Source: a virus. From it: DNA of 26,769 nt. The DNA lies in the IMG/VR virus record IMGVR_UViG_3300025316_000057, positions 1 to 26,769 of that record, one strand, 5' to 3'. Shown here piece by piece: positions 15,781 to 23,084 of the stretch (its first letter is position 1; each line of letters opens with the position of its first letter). The position numbers were made by a program, and so were the translations under genes. A model generated the notes under the pieces. It had not been told where the DNA came from and ran no database searches. It saw nothing but the letters and a program-made list of their open reading frames with translations.

Positions 15781-16251
15781 TTAAGCCTGTTCTATCTTAA
15801 TCAGGTTTCTATATTTGGCTATGTCTTCTGGTGTCTGTGTCCAGTGGTTATTTCCGAATAACCTGACAGCGTTATAGACCGCTGTTTGTTTGGCTTTGTC
15901 TGCGTAATAAACACCCATTAGGTACTTTAATAATCCGTCAGTTTCACACCTTGGGAATTCTGGCAAATGAACGCAGTACAGCAAATCGTGGAACATAGAT
16001 CCTACGATAATATCATGATCCATAGGGCTTCCGATTAACGTCCAGAATATTCGGTTTATACTAGCCCCGTCATAATCAAAGCCTTTTAACGCTGTCAGTT
16101 TATAGCCATTATAGGTAATCGAAAAGTCTTCCAGTAATAACCAGCCCTCTGCTTTGTCTGGATAATAAAAGGGTTGAAGTTTAGGGAACAGAATCTTATC
16201 TGACTTACTACCGTCCGGATTACAGCAGAAAAATGTTTCTCCGTAGATCAT
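15781..16251 (-). CDS. DUF1353 family protein
   Basis: A 156-aa protein with the DUF1353 core: LKGFDYDGASINRIFWTLIGSP followed by HDIIVGSMFHDLLYCV. The family is common in tailed phages near tail or lysis genes; its function is not established, though the His/Asp pattern suggests metal binding. It is cytoplasmic with no signal peptide. Its start overlaps the lipoprotein stop (TAATG), indicating coupling. In this genome it sits with the small accessory genes between the LamG protein and the gp10-like gene. Confidence 0.8.
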   Translation of the reverse strand: MIYGETFFCCNPDGSKSDKILFPKLQPFYYPDKAEGWLLLEDFSITYNGYKLTALKGFDYDGASINRIFWTLIGSPMDHDIIVGSMFHDLLYCVHLPEFPRCETDGLLKYLMGVYYADKAKQTAVYNAVRLFGNNHWTQTPEDIAKYRNLIKIEQA

Positions 16252-16514
16252 TATTTCTTACCCATAGCGTCTATCACTCCTTTGGTGATCCCCTCAGACA
16301 CTTGACTCATAGCCGCAGACCCCCCATCAGTTTTATATCCATCGACTTTAAGCACACCATTAGTAGATACTTCAAACCCGCCGGTTTCTGTAGGCCATAA
16401 AATAGCTAATCTATAAGCACTAAAACCTGTTGGTGATTTGATGACTGTTCCTACACAGCCCGTTAAAACGGCCAATGTTGCTATCAGAATCTGGATCATC
16501 ATTAGTTTTTTCAT
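16251..16514 (-). CDS. Small phage lipoprotein, 87 aa
   Basis: ATG 16514 overlaps the previous stop in an ATGA and follows GGAGAAGAA. The N-terminus is a lipoprotein signal: MKKLMMIQILIATLAVLTGC, with LTGC as lipobox and Cys20 as the lipidated residue. The mature part is about 67 residues, Gly/Ser-rich, of unknown fold, without the proline-rich character of Rz1-type outer spanins. It would be anchored in a membrane, probably the outer one. Possible roles are superinfection exclusion or a lysis component. A longer reading from 16598 is not supported, since it hides the signal. Confidence 0.75.
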   Translation of the reverse strand: MKKLMMIQILIATLAVLTGCVGTVIKSPTGFSAYRLAILWPTETGGFEVSTNGVLKVDGYKTDGGSAAMSQVSEGITKGVIDAMGKK

Positions 16515-16732
16515 TTCTTCTCCTTGTATTCTGTATTTGTAAATATATCGATACTTTTTAGGCTGTGTTCCTGCCACTGTTCGAATGTCCAATTGCATGA
16601 TGGGCCTTCGATTGGGCCTTCACAGGATTTAAGCGTATCCAAGGCCTCTAAGAGGCTGTCAGCGGCTACGGCCTTCGTGTCTTGTGATCCGAAGACTCCT
16701 ACTGCGTTAAACTTATAGAAAAATTTTTTCAT
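16511..16732 (-). CDS. Hypothetical protein, 73 aa
   Basis: An unknown small protein with an excellent start site (AGGAGAAACACATGAA). A basic, aromatic start (MKKFFYKFNAVGVFGSQDTK) is followed by a helix (AVAADSLLEALDTL) and a segment with two cysteines and two tryptophans near CNWTFEQW. There is no membrane span. It overlaps the lipoprotein gene by 4 bases, so the two are probably co-translated. The start region is identical over 16 bases to the internal start in the capsid gene at 20777. Confidence 0.7.
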   Translation of the reverse strand: MKKFFYKFNAVGVFGSQDTKAVAADSLLEALDTLKSCEGPIEGPSCNWTFEQWQEHSLKSIDIFTNTEYKEKK

Positions 16733-16778
16733 GTGTTTCTCCTGTTTGTAAGATTATTTATTAAATGATTATGGCATC

Positions 16779-17519
16779 TTATTTTGAAGCAATAACGGAT
16801 ATTTCATTTTGAGAAAGCGGTCTGTCATAAATTCGCACATCGCGAATAATACATTTTGTGAAGCTTGATACTCCATAGTAGTATACTGCACCTAATGTCA
16901 TTTTTCGATTTTGTGAACGTGGATGCCATGATGATGTCACAAGTGGTGAACCATCTAAATAAAGTATAGAAGAAGTCGCTGATGCACTTACTGCAAAATG
17001 ATGCCAACCTAAAATTGAGGTTGTATAGCCAATATTTCCACCATTCCCGTCTCCAGCATACAAAAAATGCGGTATAGAATTATCAAAATAGAACAAGATT
17101 CCAGCGCCTGCACCACCACCACCACAATCGTCAAGGAAAAGGGCATTACTATTTAGTACCTCAGTATAAACCCATAATGATATTGTGGCTGAAGACAGAG
17201 ACTGTGAATAAAGAACACTTGTACCTAAATCTATATAAGCATCAATTCCATTAAAATAATATCCATTTTTCCCAGCGGCATTGTTTGTTGGAGTAGCTCC
17301 TATGGCATTTCCGTTATTCGATCCAATAGAATCTAATGCATTTCCATCCAATTTCCACCAAGCAACCAAACCGTTAAGCACATCTTGTGAACCCCATGTC
17401 GCAACTTTATTAACATAGTGTTTATCGCTTCTGTTTCCGAGTAGGTGATAAGTAATAGGAATATCCGCCATTCCAAACAGCGCAGATAAACAAAGCATTA
17501 TAGCTAGTAAAGTTTTCAT
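16779..17519 (-). CDS. Exported LamG/concanavalin-type lectin domain protein
   Basis: A 246-aa protein read from ATG 17519, whose A is the last base of the upstream stop; the ATG at 17537 would spoil the signal peptide. Residues 1-18 (MKTLLAIMLCLSALFGMA) are a Sec signal. From about 50 on it follows a LamG/laminin-like jelly roll: GLVAWWKLDGNALDSIGSNN, YYFNGIDAYIDLG, SATISLWVYTE, WHHFAVS, ILYLDGS and a final IIRDVRIYDRPLSQNEI, all hallmarks of this fold. It probably binds glycans at the cell surface or on the virion. The gene is distinctly AT-rich compared with capsid and connector genes, so it may be a later acquisition. LamG genes of this style are common in PVC bacteria. Confidence 0.85.
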   Translation of the reverse strand: MKTLLAIMLCLSALFGMADIPITYHLLGNRSDKHYVNKVATWGSQDVLNGLVAWWKLDGNALDSIGSNNGNAIGATPTNNAAGKNGYYFNGIDAYIDLGTSVLYSQSLSSATISLWVYTEVLNSNALFLDDCGGGGAGAGILFYFDNSIPHFLYAGDGNGGNIGYTTSILGWHHFAVSASATSSILYLDGSPLVTSSWHPRSQNRKMTLGAVYYYGVSSFTKCIIRDVRIYDRPLSQNEISVIASK

Positions 17520-18547
17520 TATTGAAAAAGTTCCCAATACTGATTTGTTCCGCCGTCATAAGATACCCATTGGCCATGATCAATATCATTTGTCCAAATA
17601 CCTACACCCTTACAATAAGCAGTATATCCCGGCATAGGTGAATTCGTACCGAAGTCAGTGACATTTCCGAAAATTACAATGTTCTGTCCATTCGTAATTA
17701 CTCCATCAGCAGTAGTAAGAATTCTGTTTGTATTTTGGTAAATATTACCTGTCACGTTTAAGTTATTGCTTACCACAAGAGAATTCAGCGTTGCGTTTGA
17801 ATTGTTGGTGATAATACCATGAGTCAGGGGCTGGTAATTTGTAAGATCATAGGTATAGGCCAGTGTGTCAAAGCCGTTTGTTATCACAGTATAAATAGGA
17901 ACTTGAACTTCAATAAAAGAAACAATTCCATCCAAGCTATCAGTCATATTAAAAGAGGTATTAGTGTAAGAAGTAGTAGGACTCTGATAAGTAAATGTAA
18001 TACTTTCACCACCAACTATTGGAGAAGTAAAAGTAGTATCCCATTTAGAATATGTTGGCCTAAAACTTAAGTTAGCATGTCCCGTACAAACATATTTCCA
18101 ATAATTAGTTGTAACAACGTGTGTATGTATATTAGTAGCAAGAACTATAGAATCAAACTTCCAAGTTTCACCTATTGTCATAATTAGATTTGTAGCATTT
18201 CCAGAAAATGAAGTAAGTTCAAAACCTCTAATAAAGTTTGTTGTTACCGAAATAATTGGCACATATTGGATTGCGTTTAAATCGTTAGATACTGATGCTT
18301 TAGTAGCAAGGCTTGGCTTATCAGCACTGTAAATAGGATCGGTTTCAATAAAGGCAGGGATAACCGAGATAGCGTAATCCACGATTCCCGTCACTGCCTG
18401 ATATGTCGGCTTTGAAGATGCTTGATTAGACACAACGCTAATCTGATTTTGTAGGTTTGTCTTAACTGTGTTTAGATCGTTGAAATTCGGGAAGCTTCCA
18501 GCCAAAACACCAGACGCCACAAACAGAAATGCTATAATTTTTCTCAT
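17519..18547 (-). CDS. Exported tail fiber-like protein, 342 aa
   Basis: It begins with a Sec signal (MRKIIAFLFVASGVLAGSF). The next part has fiber-type sequence: a coiled stretch with LNTVKTNLQNQISVVSNQ, then FIETDPIYSADKPSLATK, a motif frequent in phage and PVC-bacterial fibers, a long Thr/Ser/Asn-rich beta region, and NNSNATLNSLVVSNNLNVTG, a beta-helix-like repeat typical of fiber shafts. It starts after AGGAG. The gene is AT-rich like the LamG gene it overlaps, and together they interrupt the usual connector-to-tail order. A side fiber or surface adhesin working with the LamG lectin is likely; the signal peptide on a virion protein would be odd. Confidence 0.7.
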   Translation of the reverse strand: MRKIIAFLFVASGVLAGSFPNFNDLNTVKTNLQNQISVVSNQASSKPTYQAVTGIVDYAISVIPAFIETDPIYSADKPSLATKASVSNDLNAIQYVPIISVTTNFIRGFELTSFSGNATNLIMTIGETWKFDSIVLATNIHTHVVTTNYWKYVCTGHANLSFRPTYSKWDTTFTSPIVGGESITFTYQSPTTSYTNTSFNMTDSLDGIVSFIEVQVPIYTVITNGFDTLAYTYDLTNYQPLTHGIITNNSNATLNSLVVSNNLNVTGNIYQNTNRILTTADGVITNGQNIVIFGNVTDFGTNSPMPGYTAYCKGVGIWTNDIDHGQWVSYDGGTNQYWELFQ

Positions 18548-18549
18548 AT

Positions 18550-18972
18550 TTAAACTCCTAAAGTGACCATGAAAGTTTTATCACACTGCCAGTACCCCTG
18601 CGTGTCACTAGGCACCGGCCCCTGACCGCCTAAGTATTTTACCTGTACGTAAGAACTACCCCACAAAACCTTATTCTTCATCGCGTCTTCTATCTCTGCT
18701 TGTAGATCGATCAAATCACCCCAGCCGTCACCCTTAGAGTAACAAGAGACTTGCACCATGAAGGTTTCCGTTTTACAGTCAAAGCTGAATGCCTGAGTGT
18801 TGGATGTAGAACTTGCGAACATCCAATAAACCATATGGGGATAACCGGCTATCGAAGGTGCCTGTTCTGGATAAGCTGGCACGTCAGAGATAGAGTTAAG
18901 AACAGTGCCTATCTGTGTAAGCAGAATCTTGGTTAAATTCGTTTCTTCTGATCCATATTCGCTATCTGACAT
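18550..18972 (-). CDS. Tail terminator/tail completion protein
   Basis: A 140-aa protein with the layout of gpU-like (DUF3168-type) tail terminators: an N-terminal helix (NLTKILLTQIGTVL), a beta strand with YPHMVYWMF, then ETFMVQVSCYSKGDGWGDLIDLQAEIEDAM and a final strand near QCDKTFMVTL. It follows the head-closure gene, where the family is normally encoded. It would cap the tail tube and join it to the head. It starts at ATG 18972 behind AAGGA. Confidence 0.7.
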   Translation of the reverse strand: MSDSEYGSEETNLTKILLTQIGTVLNSISDVPAYPEQAPSIAGYPHMVYWMFASSTSNTQAFSFDCKTETFMVQVSCYSKGDGWGDLIDLQAEIEDAMKNKVLWGSSYVQVKYLGGQGPVPSDTQGYWQCDKTFMVTLGV

Positions 18973-18975
18973 AGT

Positions 18976-19308
18976 TTAATCCTTGGCACTAATGCCTAAA
19001 ATGATGTGATGCTTGCCTGCTGGCACATAGGCTGGCTCTACGTTTACCACCGTGTAAGTGGTTTCATTTATCTCTACAGTCCAGCCGATATCTATATCAA
19101 CGTCTATGCCTTTGGGTGCTATAAACGAAAGCTCATAGTCATATCGGCTTTCCTGCTGTTTCTGCGACACTTGGCTTGACGCCTGAGTCAGCCATGCATT
19201 TACAGGATTAGGATATACGGCTTGATAGGTAGGAATAAGCTGGTTAAGGCTATTTCTTTCTGTGCCAAAGACAGCCTGCTTTATGACCGCTTTACAATTA
19301 GACAACAT
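18976..19308 (-). CDS. Head closure (head-tail joining) protein
   Basis: A 110-aa beta-barrel type protein read from ATG 19308, which shares one base with the upstream stop; a TTG at 19314 is less likely. Features typical of SPP1 gp16/HK97-like head closure proteins are the strand YDYELSFIAPKGIDVDIDIGWTVEI with the following TTYTVVNVEPAYVPAGKHHIILGI. It would seal the connector after packaging. It lies between the connector and the tail terminator. Confidence 0.7.
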   Translation of the reverse strand: MLSNCKAVIKQAVFGTERNSLNQLIPTYQAVYPNPVNAWLTQASSQVSQKQQESRYDYELSFIAPKGIDVDIDIGWTVEINETTYTVVNVEPAYVPAGKHHIILGISAKD

Positions 19309-19799
19309 TAGCAACCTCTGACATAGATTTTCGATTTGGCATAGAAACTAAGCTCTTCGTCATAGAGGCTAGAAGCAGAAGTTGCTGTATCGGCATTGGT
19401 GTAGCTGTAGTTGCGGATTGACTCTGATTTCTTAGTCAAATCCCTTGATCCGTCGTTATGCTCCAAGCGTGCTTTGATCATGTTGGCTATCACAGTGTCC
19501 AATCCCTCTGGAAGTGCGATAGCGTCAGCACGGAATTTATAGCCGGTGAATCCTTCAACGTATTTGCTTACAACCTGAGCCGCTTTAAACCAGCAGATAT
19601 CTGAGCATGGTAAATCATCGATGTCAAAAATCTGCTTATAGACACTGATTGAAATCAAAGGCTCATTGCCTGTCGGCAAACTCTGCGGCTCTAAGTCATA
19701 TTCGGTTTCACCGTACTCTATATGTAGCCCGTTGGCATCAGTGCTGAATAGGATTTCACGCCATTTATGGGTTACTGCGTCTTGTAGATATGTAGCCAT
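19308..19799 (-). CDS. Head-tail connector (adaptor) protein
   Basis: A 163-aa protein immediately after the capsid gene, where gp6/gp15-like adaptors are encoded. It has helical segments CSDICWFKAAQVVSKYVEGF and LPEGLDTVIANMIKARLEHN and a C-terminal tail rich in Ser and Thr. It would bind beneath the portal ring. It starts at ATG 19799 after AAGAGGT. The fit to the family is by position, size and helical pattern rather than by a strict motif. Confidence 0.65.
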   Translation of the reverse strand: MATYLQDAVTHKWREILFSTDANGLHIEYGETEYDLEPQSLPTGNEPLISISVYKQIFDIDDLPCSDICWFKAAQVVSKYVEGFTGYKFRADAIALPEGLDTVIANMIKARLEHNDGSRDLTKKSESIRNYSYTNADTATSASSLYDEELSFYAKSKIYVRGC

Positions 19800-19811
19800 T
19801 TTTTACCTCTT

Positions 19812-19847
19812 GAAAAACAAAGGGCGGCGGCTTGCGCCTACCGCCCC
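19812..19847 (-). terminator. Strong terminator after the capsid gene
   Basis: On the minus strand GGGCGG-TA-GGC-GCAA-GCC-G-CCGCCC is followed by TTTGTTTTT. The stem has a GNRA tetraloop. It stands between the capsid stop and the connector start, so part of the transcripts would end here, favouring capsid mRNA. Confidence 0.85.
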
Positions 19848-19874
19848 AAATGTTATTGCTACCTTTATCTTATC

Positions 19875-21023
19875 TTACACGCCGTACTCAGACTCGGAAG
19901 CGTACACCATGCCCGCATACTCTGCACCGGCATAGGTTTGGATACCGCAGGCAAGGCCACCGGCAAAACGACCGCTGATCTTAACCGCAACTTCATCCGT
20001 CAGGAAAGAAGCCGAAGGATCGACTTCAACGCGGATGTCACGGGCAACGCCAGAAACGTACTGTCCGAAGTCACCGAACACCATCGGGGTAGCCGCAGGC
20101 ACCGCCATGGAAATCACAACGTCAAAGCCCAGAAGCATAGGCGTCTTGCCTGCTTGGATAAGCTGGTTGCCGATATTCTCAGCCGTCAACAGTTCGCCGC
20201 AGATAGCACTCCAGCCTTTAGGAGAAACCACCCACTTGCAGTTAGGCAAAAGAGCCGGGTTAATCTTGGCAGTCATCGCCAACAGTTCATCAGCCTTCGG
20301 CGCGTCAAGATCCGCGATAACCGCAATCGCCGTGTTAGCGTCATTCACAATTCCGTTAAAGCCCTTGTTCTGAGTGAAGGGGCCATTAAGAACCGAGTTA
20401 TCCAGCACGAGGTTAAGCTTATTGCCAAGCTCCTTGGTAACGAAAGCCTCCATATTTTCCACGTCGTCAACCATCTCTGACGGGATATTGACAGTCGCGA
20501 TCCACTTAGCCGGGATAGCGTCATACTCAGCAAGCGTGCAAGCCGTGCCAGCCCCAGTGGATTCACCGACGATTCCGATAACAGGAGCGTCAGCGTTGGA
20601 ATTCACGTTGCTGTAAACGATCTTAAGGTTGCCCTTCACAGTGCGCTTGGAAGTCAAGCCGTAAACCTGCGCGTCCTGACCGACGATGCCTAGAATCTCA
20701 GTACTCGTGGTAGCAGAGTAGTCAGTCGCCGCCTTAGTGGAAATAGTGTTCGAAATTGCTTTAATCAGTCCCTTCATGTGTTTCTCCTTGGCAACCGCTT
20801 TGGGTGCCGAAATTGTTTTCTGTTCGATATCTTTGACCGCCTTGGCAGTCATTTCATCAGTCTTACAAGCGCATTCCTGTTCAATCACATCGTCAGGCAC
20901 TAGAACCGCAGTTCCATCAGCGGTAAGGGTGTCAACAAGTGCTTGATCCTCAATCTCTATGACGGAATCGACAGGCAATACCTGACCGTCAAGCGTGTAC
21001 TCTTTGATAAATTTGATCTTCAT
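19875..21023 (-). CDS. Major capsid protein (HK97 fold) with N-terminal scaffold-like domain
   Basis: A 382-aa capsid protein. Residues about 85-382 follow the HK97 pattern: an N-arm, the E-loop region with TVKGNLKIVYSN, the long spine helix (VDDVENMEAFVTKELGNKLN), and the A-domain with LPNCKWVVSPKGW and PMVFGDFGQY. Residues 1-82 are a small acidic domain (IKFIKEYTLDGQVLPVDSVI) followed by a charged, Lys-rich linker; it would act as the delta/scaffold domain removed by the protease. An internal ATG at 20777 (Met83) has a perfect AAGGAG site, so a 300-aa form may also be made. The gene has its own late-promoter element and terminator. It is separated from the protease and portal by most of the genome. 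Confidence 0.9.
   Translation of the reverse strand: MKIKFIKEYTLDGQVLPVDSVIEIEDQALVDTLTADGTAVLVPDDVIEQECACKTDEMTAKAVKDIEQKTISAPKAVAKEKHMKGLIKAISNTISTKAATDYSATTSTEILGIVGQDAQVYGLTSKRTVKGNLKIVYSNVNSNADAPVIGIVGESTGAGTACTLAEYDAIPAKWIATVNIPSEMVDDVENMEAFVTKELGNKLNLVLDNSVLNGPFTQNKGFNGIVNDANTAIAVIADLDAPKADELLAMTAKINPALLPNCKWVVSPKGWSAICGELLTAENIGNQLIQAGKTPMLLGFDVVISMAVPAATPMVFGDFGQYVSGVARDIRVEVDPSASFLTDEVAVKISGRFAGGLACGIQTYAGAEYAGMVYASESEYGV
20775..20790 (-). promoter_or_regulatory. Internal ribosome-binding site and start in the capsid gene
   Basis: AAGGAGAAACACATG reads in frame at Met83. The same 16 bases (AGGAGAAACACATGAA) start the 73-aa gene at 16732, where no upstream frame competes. The position coincides with the junction between scaffold-like domain and capsid core. 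Confidence 0.55.
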
Positions 21024-21120
21024 TTTGTCCTTTGACTGCCTTATATCTACTGCGCTTTTTTTCCGTCTTAGGGTGTGTGGCTAAAACAAGAAGCGGGCAC
21101 AATATTTTTGTGGCGTCAGT

Positions 21121-21149
21121 GATTAAGAGTCTGATTTCTGTAGAAGTTA
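21121..21149 (-). promoter_or_regulatory. Putative late promoter for the capsid gene
   Basis: On the minus strand TAACT, 17 bases, CTTAATC, sharing AGAAATCAGACTCTTAATC with the packaging-operon element. It is 97 nt upstream of the capsid start, downstream of the insulating terminator. Confidence 0.6.
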
Positions 21150-21187
21150 GTTTGAGGCTTACATTGTTAGCCTTGGCTAAGTTGATA

Positions 21188-21220
21188 GATAAAAGAAAAA
21201 GCACCTAGGTTAAAGGTGCC
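21188..21220 (-). terminator. Insulating terminator upstream of the capsid promoter
   Basis: On the minus strand GGCACCT-TTAACCT-AGGTGC is followed by TTTTTCTTTT, a textbook intrinsic terminator. No minus-strand gene lies directly upstream, so it would stop antisense transcription through the recombinase gene from reaching the late operon. Confidence 0.8.
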
Positions 21221-21278
21221 TTGTAAGTCTTTGCTTATTAGATATTTACGATTATTCGGTGCTTGGTTATTCTGTATC

Positions 21279-21318
21279 GTGTTTAAGATTCGAATTAGGT
21301 TGTCTAAAACTTAAACAC
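21279..21318. repeat. Dyad over the recombinase promoter
   Basis: GTGTTTAAG (21279-21287) and CTTAAACAC (21310-21318) form a perfect 9-bp inverted repeat with 22 bases between. It spans the -35 box and the spacer of the promoter, so a bound protein would repress it. At 40 bp it is also the right size for an attP. Confidence 0.55.
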
Positions 21319-21328
21319 TAACTATAAT
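21300..21328 (+). promoter_or_regulatory. Sigma70-type promoter of the recombinase gene
   Basis: TTGTCT (21300-21305), 17 bases, then a perfect TATAAT (21323-21328). Transcription would start near 21335, about 50 nt before the ATG. It differs clearly from the late elements. Confidence 0.75.
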
Positions 21329-21353
21329 ACAGGCCATAAACCATTTTTTCACT

Positions 21354-21378
21354 CAAACCAAACCAAACCAAACCAAAG
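21354..21378 (+). repeat. CAAAC tandem repeat in the recombinase leader
   Basis: Four CAAAC units plus CAAAG run directly into the AAAGGA ribosome-binding site. Unit gain or loss would alter the leader by 5 nt but not the coding frame. Confidence 0.8.
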
Positions 21379-21386
21379 GATACGCC

Positions 21387-23084
21387 ATGAATAACGAAAC
21401 AGCAACAGTTAAGACAATCGGCTATTTCAGGACATCTGGTGATGACGATCAAAAAGTGTCCATCGAATCGCAGGAATCTGCCTATCTGGAAGCCGTCAAG
21501 AAACTCGGCTGGCAGTCATGCGGCATGTTTCAAGACAAAGGAGTCAGCGGTAGAGCCTATGAGTCTGACGCTGGCGCTATAATCGATCTGGACAAGACGG
21601 TTGAAGCTTATCTGTGTAAGAAGTCTTCCACCAAGAAGACTAGAAAGGGCCTAACCCAAGCGTTCGAAACTGCCAAGCTTTCCGGTGCCAATTATATCTG
21701 GTGCCGGGATATCACTAGGTTCTGTAGGAATCTGGATAACAGCTTCTTGGAGAATCACCTTAAAACCAGACTTCATGATTTAGGGCTTCAACTATTCTGT
21801 GAAGACCAAGGTTTGATTGACTGGAGTCTTTTATCAACTAAAATCACACAGAGCGTAAAGGGAATCGTGGAGAATGATTCTGTAATCGGCAAAGCCAAAG
21901 ACTCTATGACAAGCAGGAATGACAACAGGAACCAAGGACTCTTATATTCAGCGGCTATAGGCTTAGGTATGAAGTCAATCGGGAAAGGACAAATCATTCC
22001 TATTCCGGAAGAACTGGCAACGGTAAAACAAATGTTCGATTTGTTCCTAGCCGGTAACACCATAACCTCCATCAGGAACACTCTGGAACAAAAGGGTATC
22101 AAGCCAAGAACAGCCAAGAAATGGCTAAGGTGTGTCATCCTGCAATGCCTTAAACGGGAATGGTATGCTGGCATGATGGAGAACACTAAGGGCGAACTGA
22201 TAGAATCCCTTGTCTTTCAGTCGGTTAAGGTTGTCAGCCTTAAGGATTGGCAGAAGGTACAGGACAAATTAGCCAATAACCATAGCAGGGACCAAACAAA
22301 GATCCATCCATTGACGGGCTTAGTCATCTGTAAACCCTGCCAGAAGGCCATGCACATCTATCTAACACGCGGCTGGAATAAATCCCGGATACAATATTAC
22401 TACCGTTGCCCTGACTGCGGGCAAATCATCAGGGAAACCATGGGCACCCCAAGCTTGGTAGGGCAGGCTAAAGGGTATCTGTCGGTTAATGGCAACGAGA
22501 CTAGAGGCACAGGCCTGTTAGAGTGCTTGGCACCCTATGTCCTGCCAGCACGTCTGGAAGCACTGAGACTTAGCCAAGGGACAGCCAAGACGCAAGAGGA
22601 TATAACAGCGGCTATGGACATACTGGCGAAACTGCAAGAGCGTAGGAAGCAGGATTATCAGGCCTTACAGGCAGGGGACATAGACAAGGATATCTTTGAC
22701 AGCCTTAAGAAAGACTGGATCAAAGTTAAGGAGTCAACCGAGAAAAGGCTTAATGCTTTAAGGGAATCACTGAGCCTGTCCAATAGCTTTGATTTTGACA
22801 AGGCTATAAAGGATATCGAAGAAGTGTCAGGCCCTGAGTACAGACAGCTTATCAATTTGGTAATCCAAAAGATAGAGATAGACAGGACTGTGATAGTAAT
22901 CAGTTTCACCAAGTCGGACATACCCCTTACCCTTCCAAGGTTAGCCATCAAGAACAGCCGCCTGTGTCCAATTCCTGTTATGGGTGTATATGACAGGGAA
23001 CTTAGCCATAGCTACAGAGTCAGGGGTGAAGTAATACAGTCTATACCGACTGGGTTAGAGGGAAGGGTGATAGAACTGGTTTAG
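21387..23084 (+). CDS. Large serine recombinase (phage integrase)
   Basis: A 565-aa large serine recombinase that would integrate and excise the phage at attP/attB. The catalytic domain opens with IGYFRTSGDDDQKVSIESQE; S17 is the nucleophile and R15 is adjacent. VSGR at 53-56 and CRDITRFCRN at 106-115 supply the other active-site residues (R111, R114). The recombinase domain is followed by a zinc ribbon of paired CxxC (CKPC near 314, CPDC near 340) and a coiled coil around 400-460 (LAKLQERRKQDYQAL). All domains are present, so it looks active. Start: AAAGGA, 6 bases, ATG. It is transcribed against the late genes from its own promoter. A catalytic-domain insertion near 60-90 (SDAGAIIDLDKTVEAYL) is longer than in many relatives. 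Confidence 0.95.
   Translation: MNNETATVKTIGYFRTSGDDDQKVSIESQESAYLEAVKKLGWQSCGMFQDKGVSGRAYESDAGAIIDLDKTVEAYLCKKSSTKKTRKGLTQAFETAKLSGANYIWCRDITRFCRNLDNSFLENHLKTRLHDLGLQLFCEDQGLIDWSLLSTKITQSVKGIVENDSVIGKAKDSMTSRNDNRNQGLLYSAAIGLGMKSIGKGQIIPIPEELATVKQMFDLFLAGNTITSIRNTLEQKGIKPRTAKKWLRCVILQCLKREWYAGMMENTKGELIESLVFQSVKVVSLKDWQKVQDKLANNHSRDQTKIHPLTGLVICKPCQKAMHIYLTRGWNKSRIQYYYRCPDCGQIIRETMGTPSLVGQAKGYLSVNGNETRGTGLLECLAPYVLPARLEALRLSQGTAKTQEDITAAMDILAKLQERRKQDYQALQAGDIDKDIFDSLKKDWIKVKESTEKRLNALRESLSLSNSFDFDKAIKDIEEVSGPEYRQLINLVIQKIEIDRTVIVISFTKSDIPLTLPRLAIKNSRLCPIPVMGVYDRELSHSYRVRGEVIQSIPTGLEGRVIELV

Larger units (their letters stand above)
21024..21386. other. Divergent intergenic region, capsid versus recombinase
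   Basis: About 360 bases without a gene. It holds the capsid leader, the late-promoter element (21121-21149), an insulating terminator (21188-21220), and the recombinase promoter with its dyad and CAAAC repeats. Confidence 0.75.

Noticed and set aside
19938-20480. 180-codon plus-strand frame opposite the capsid gene
   Set aside because: It is antisense to a well-supported HK97-fold gene, has no initiation signal and reads as basic low-meaning sequence.
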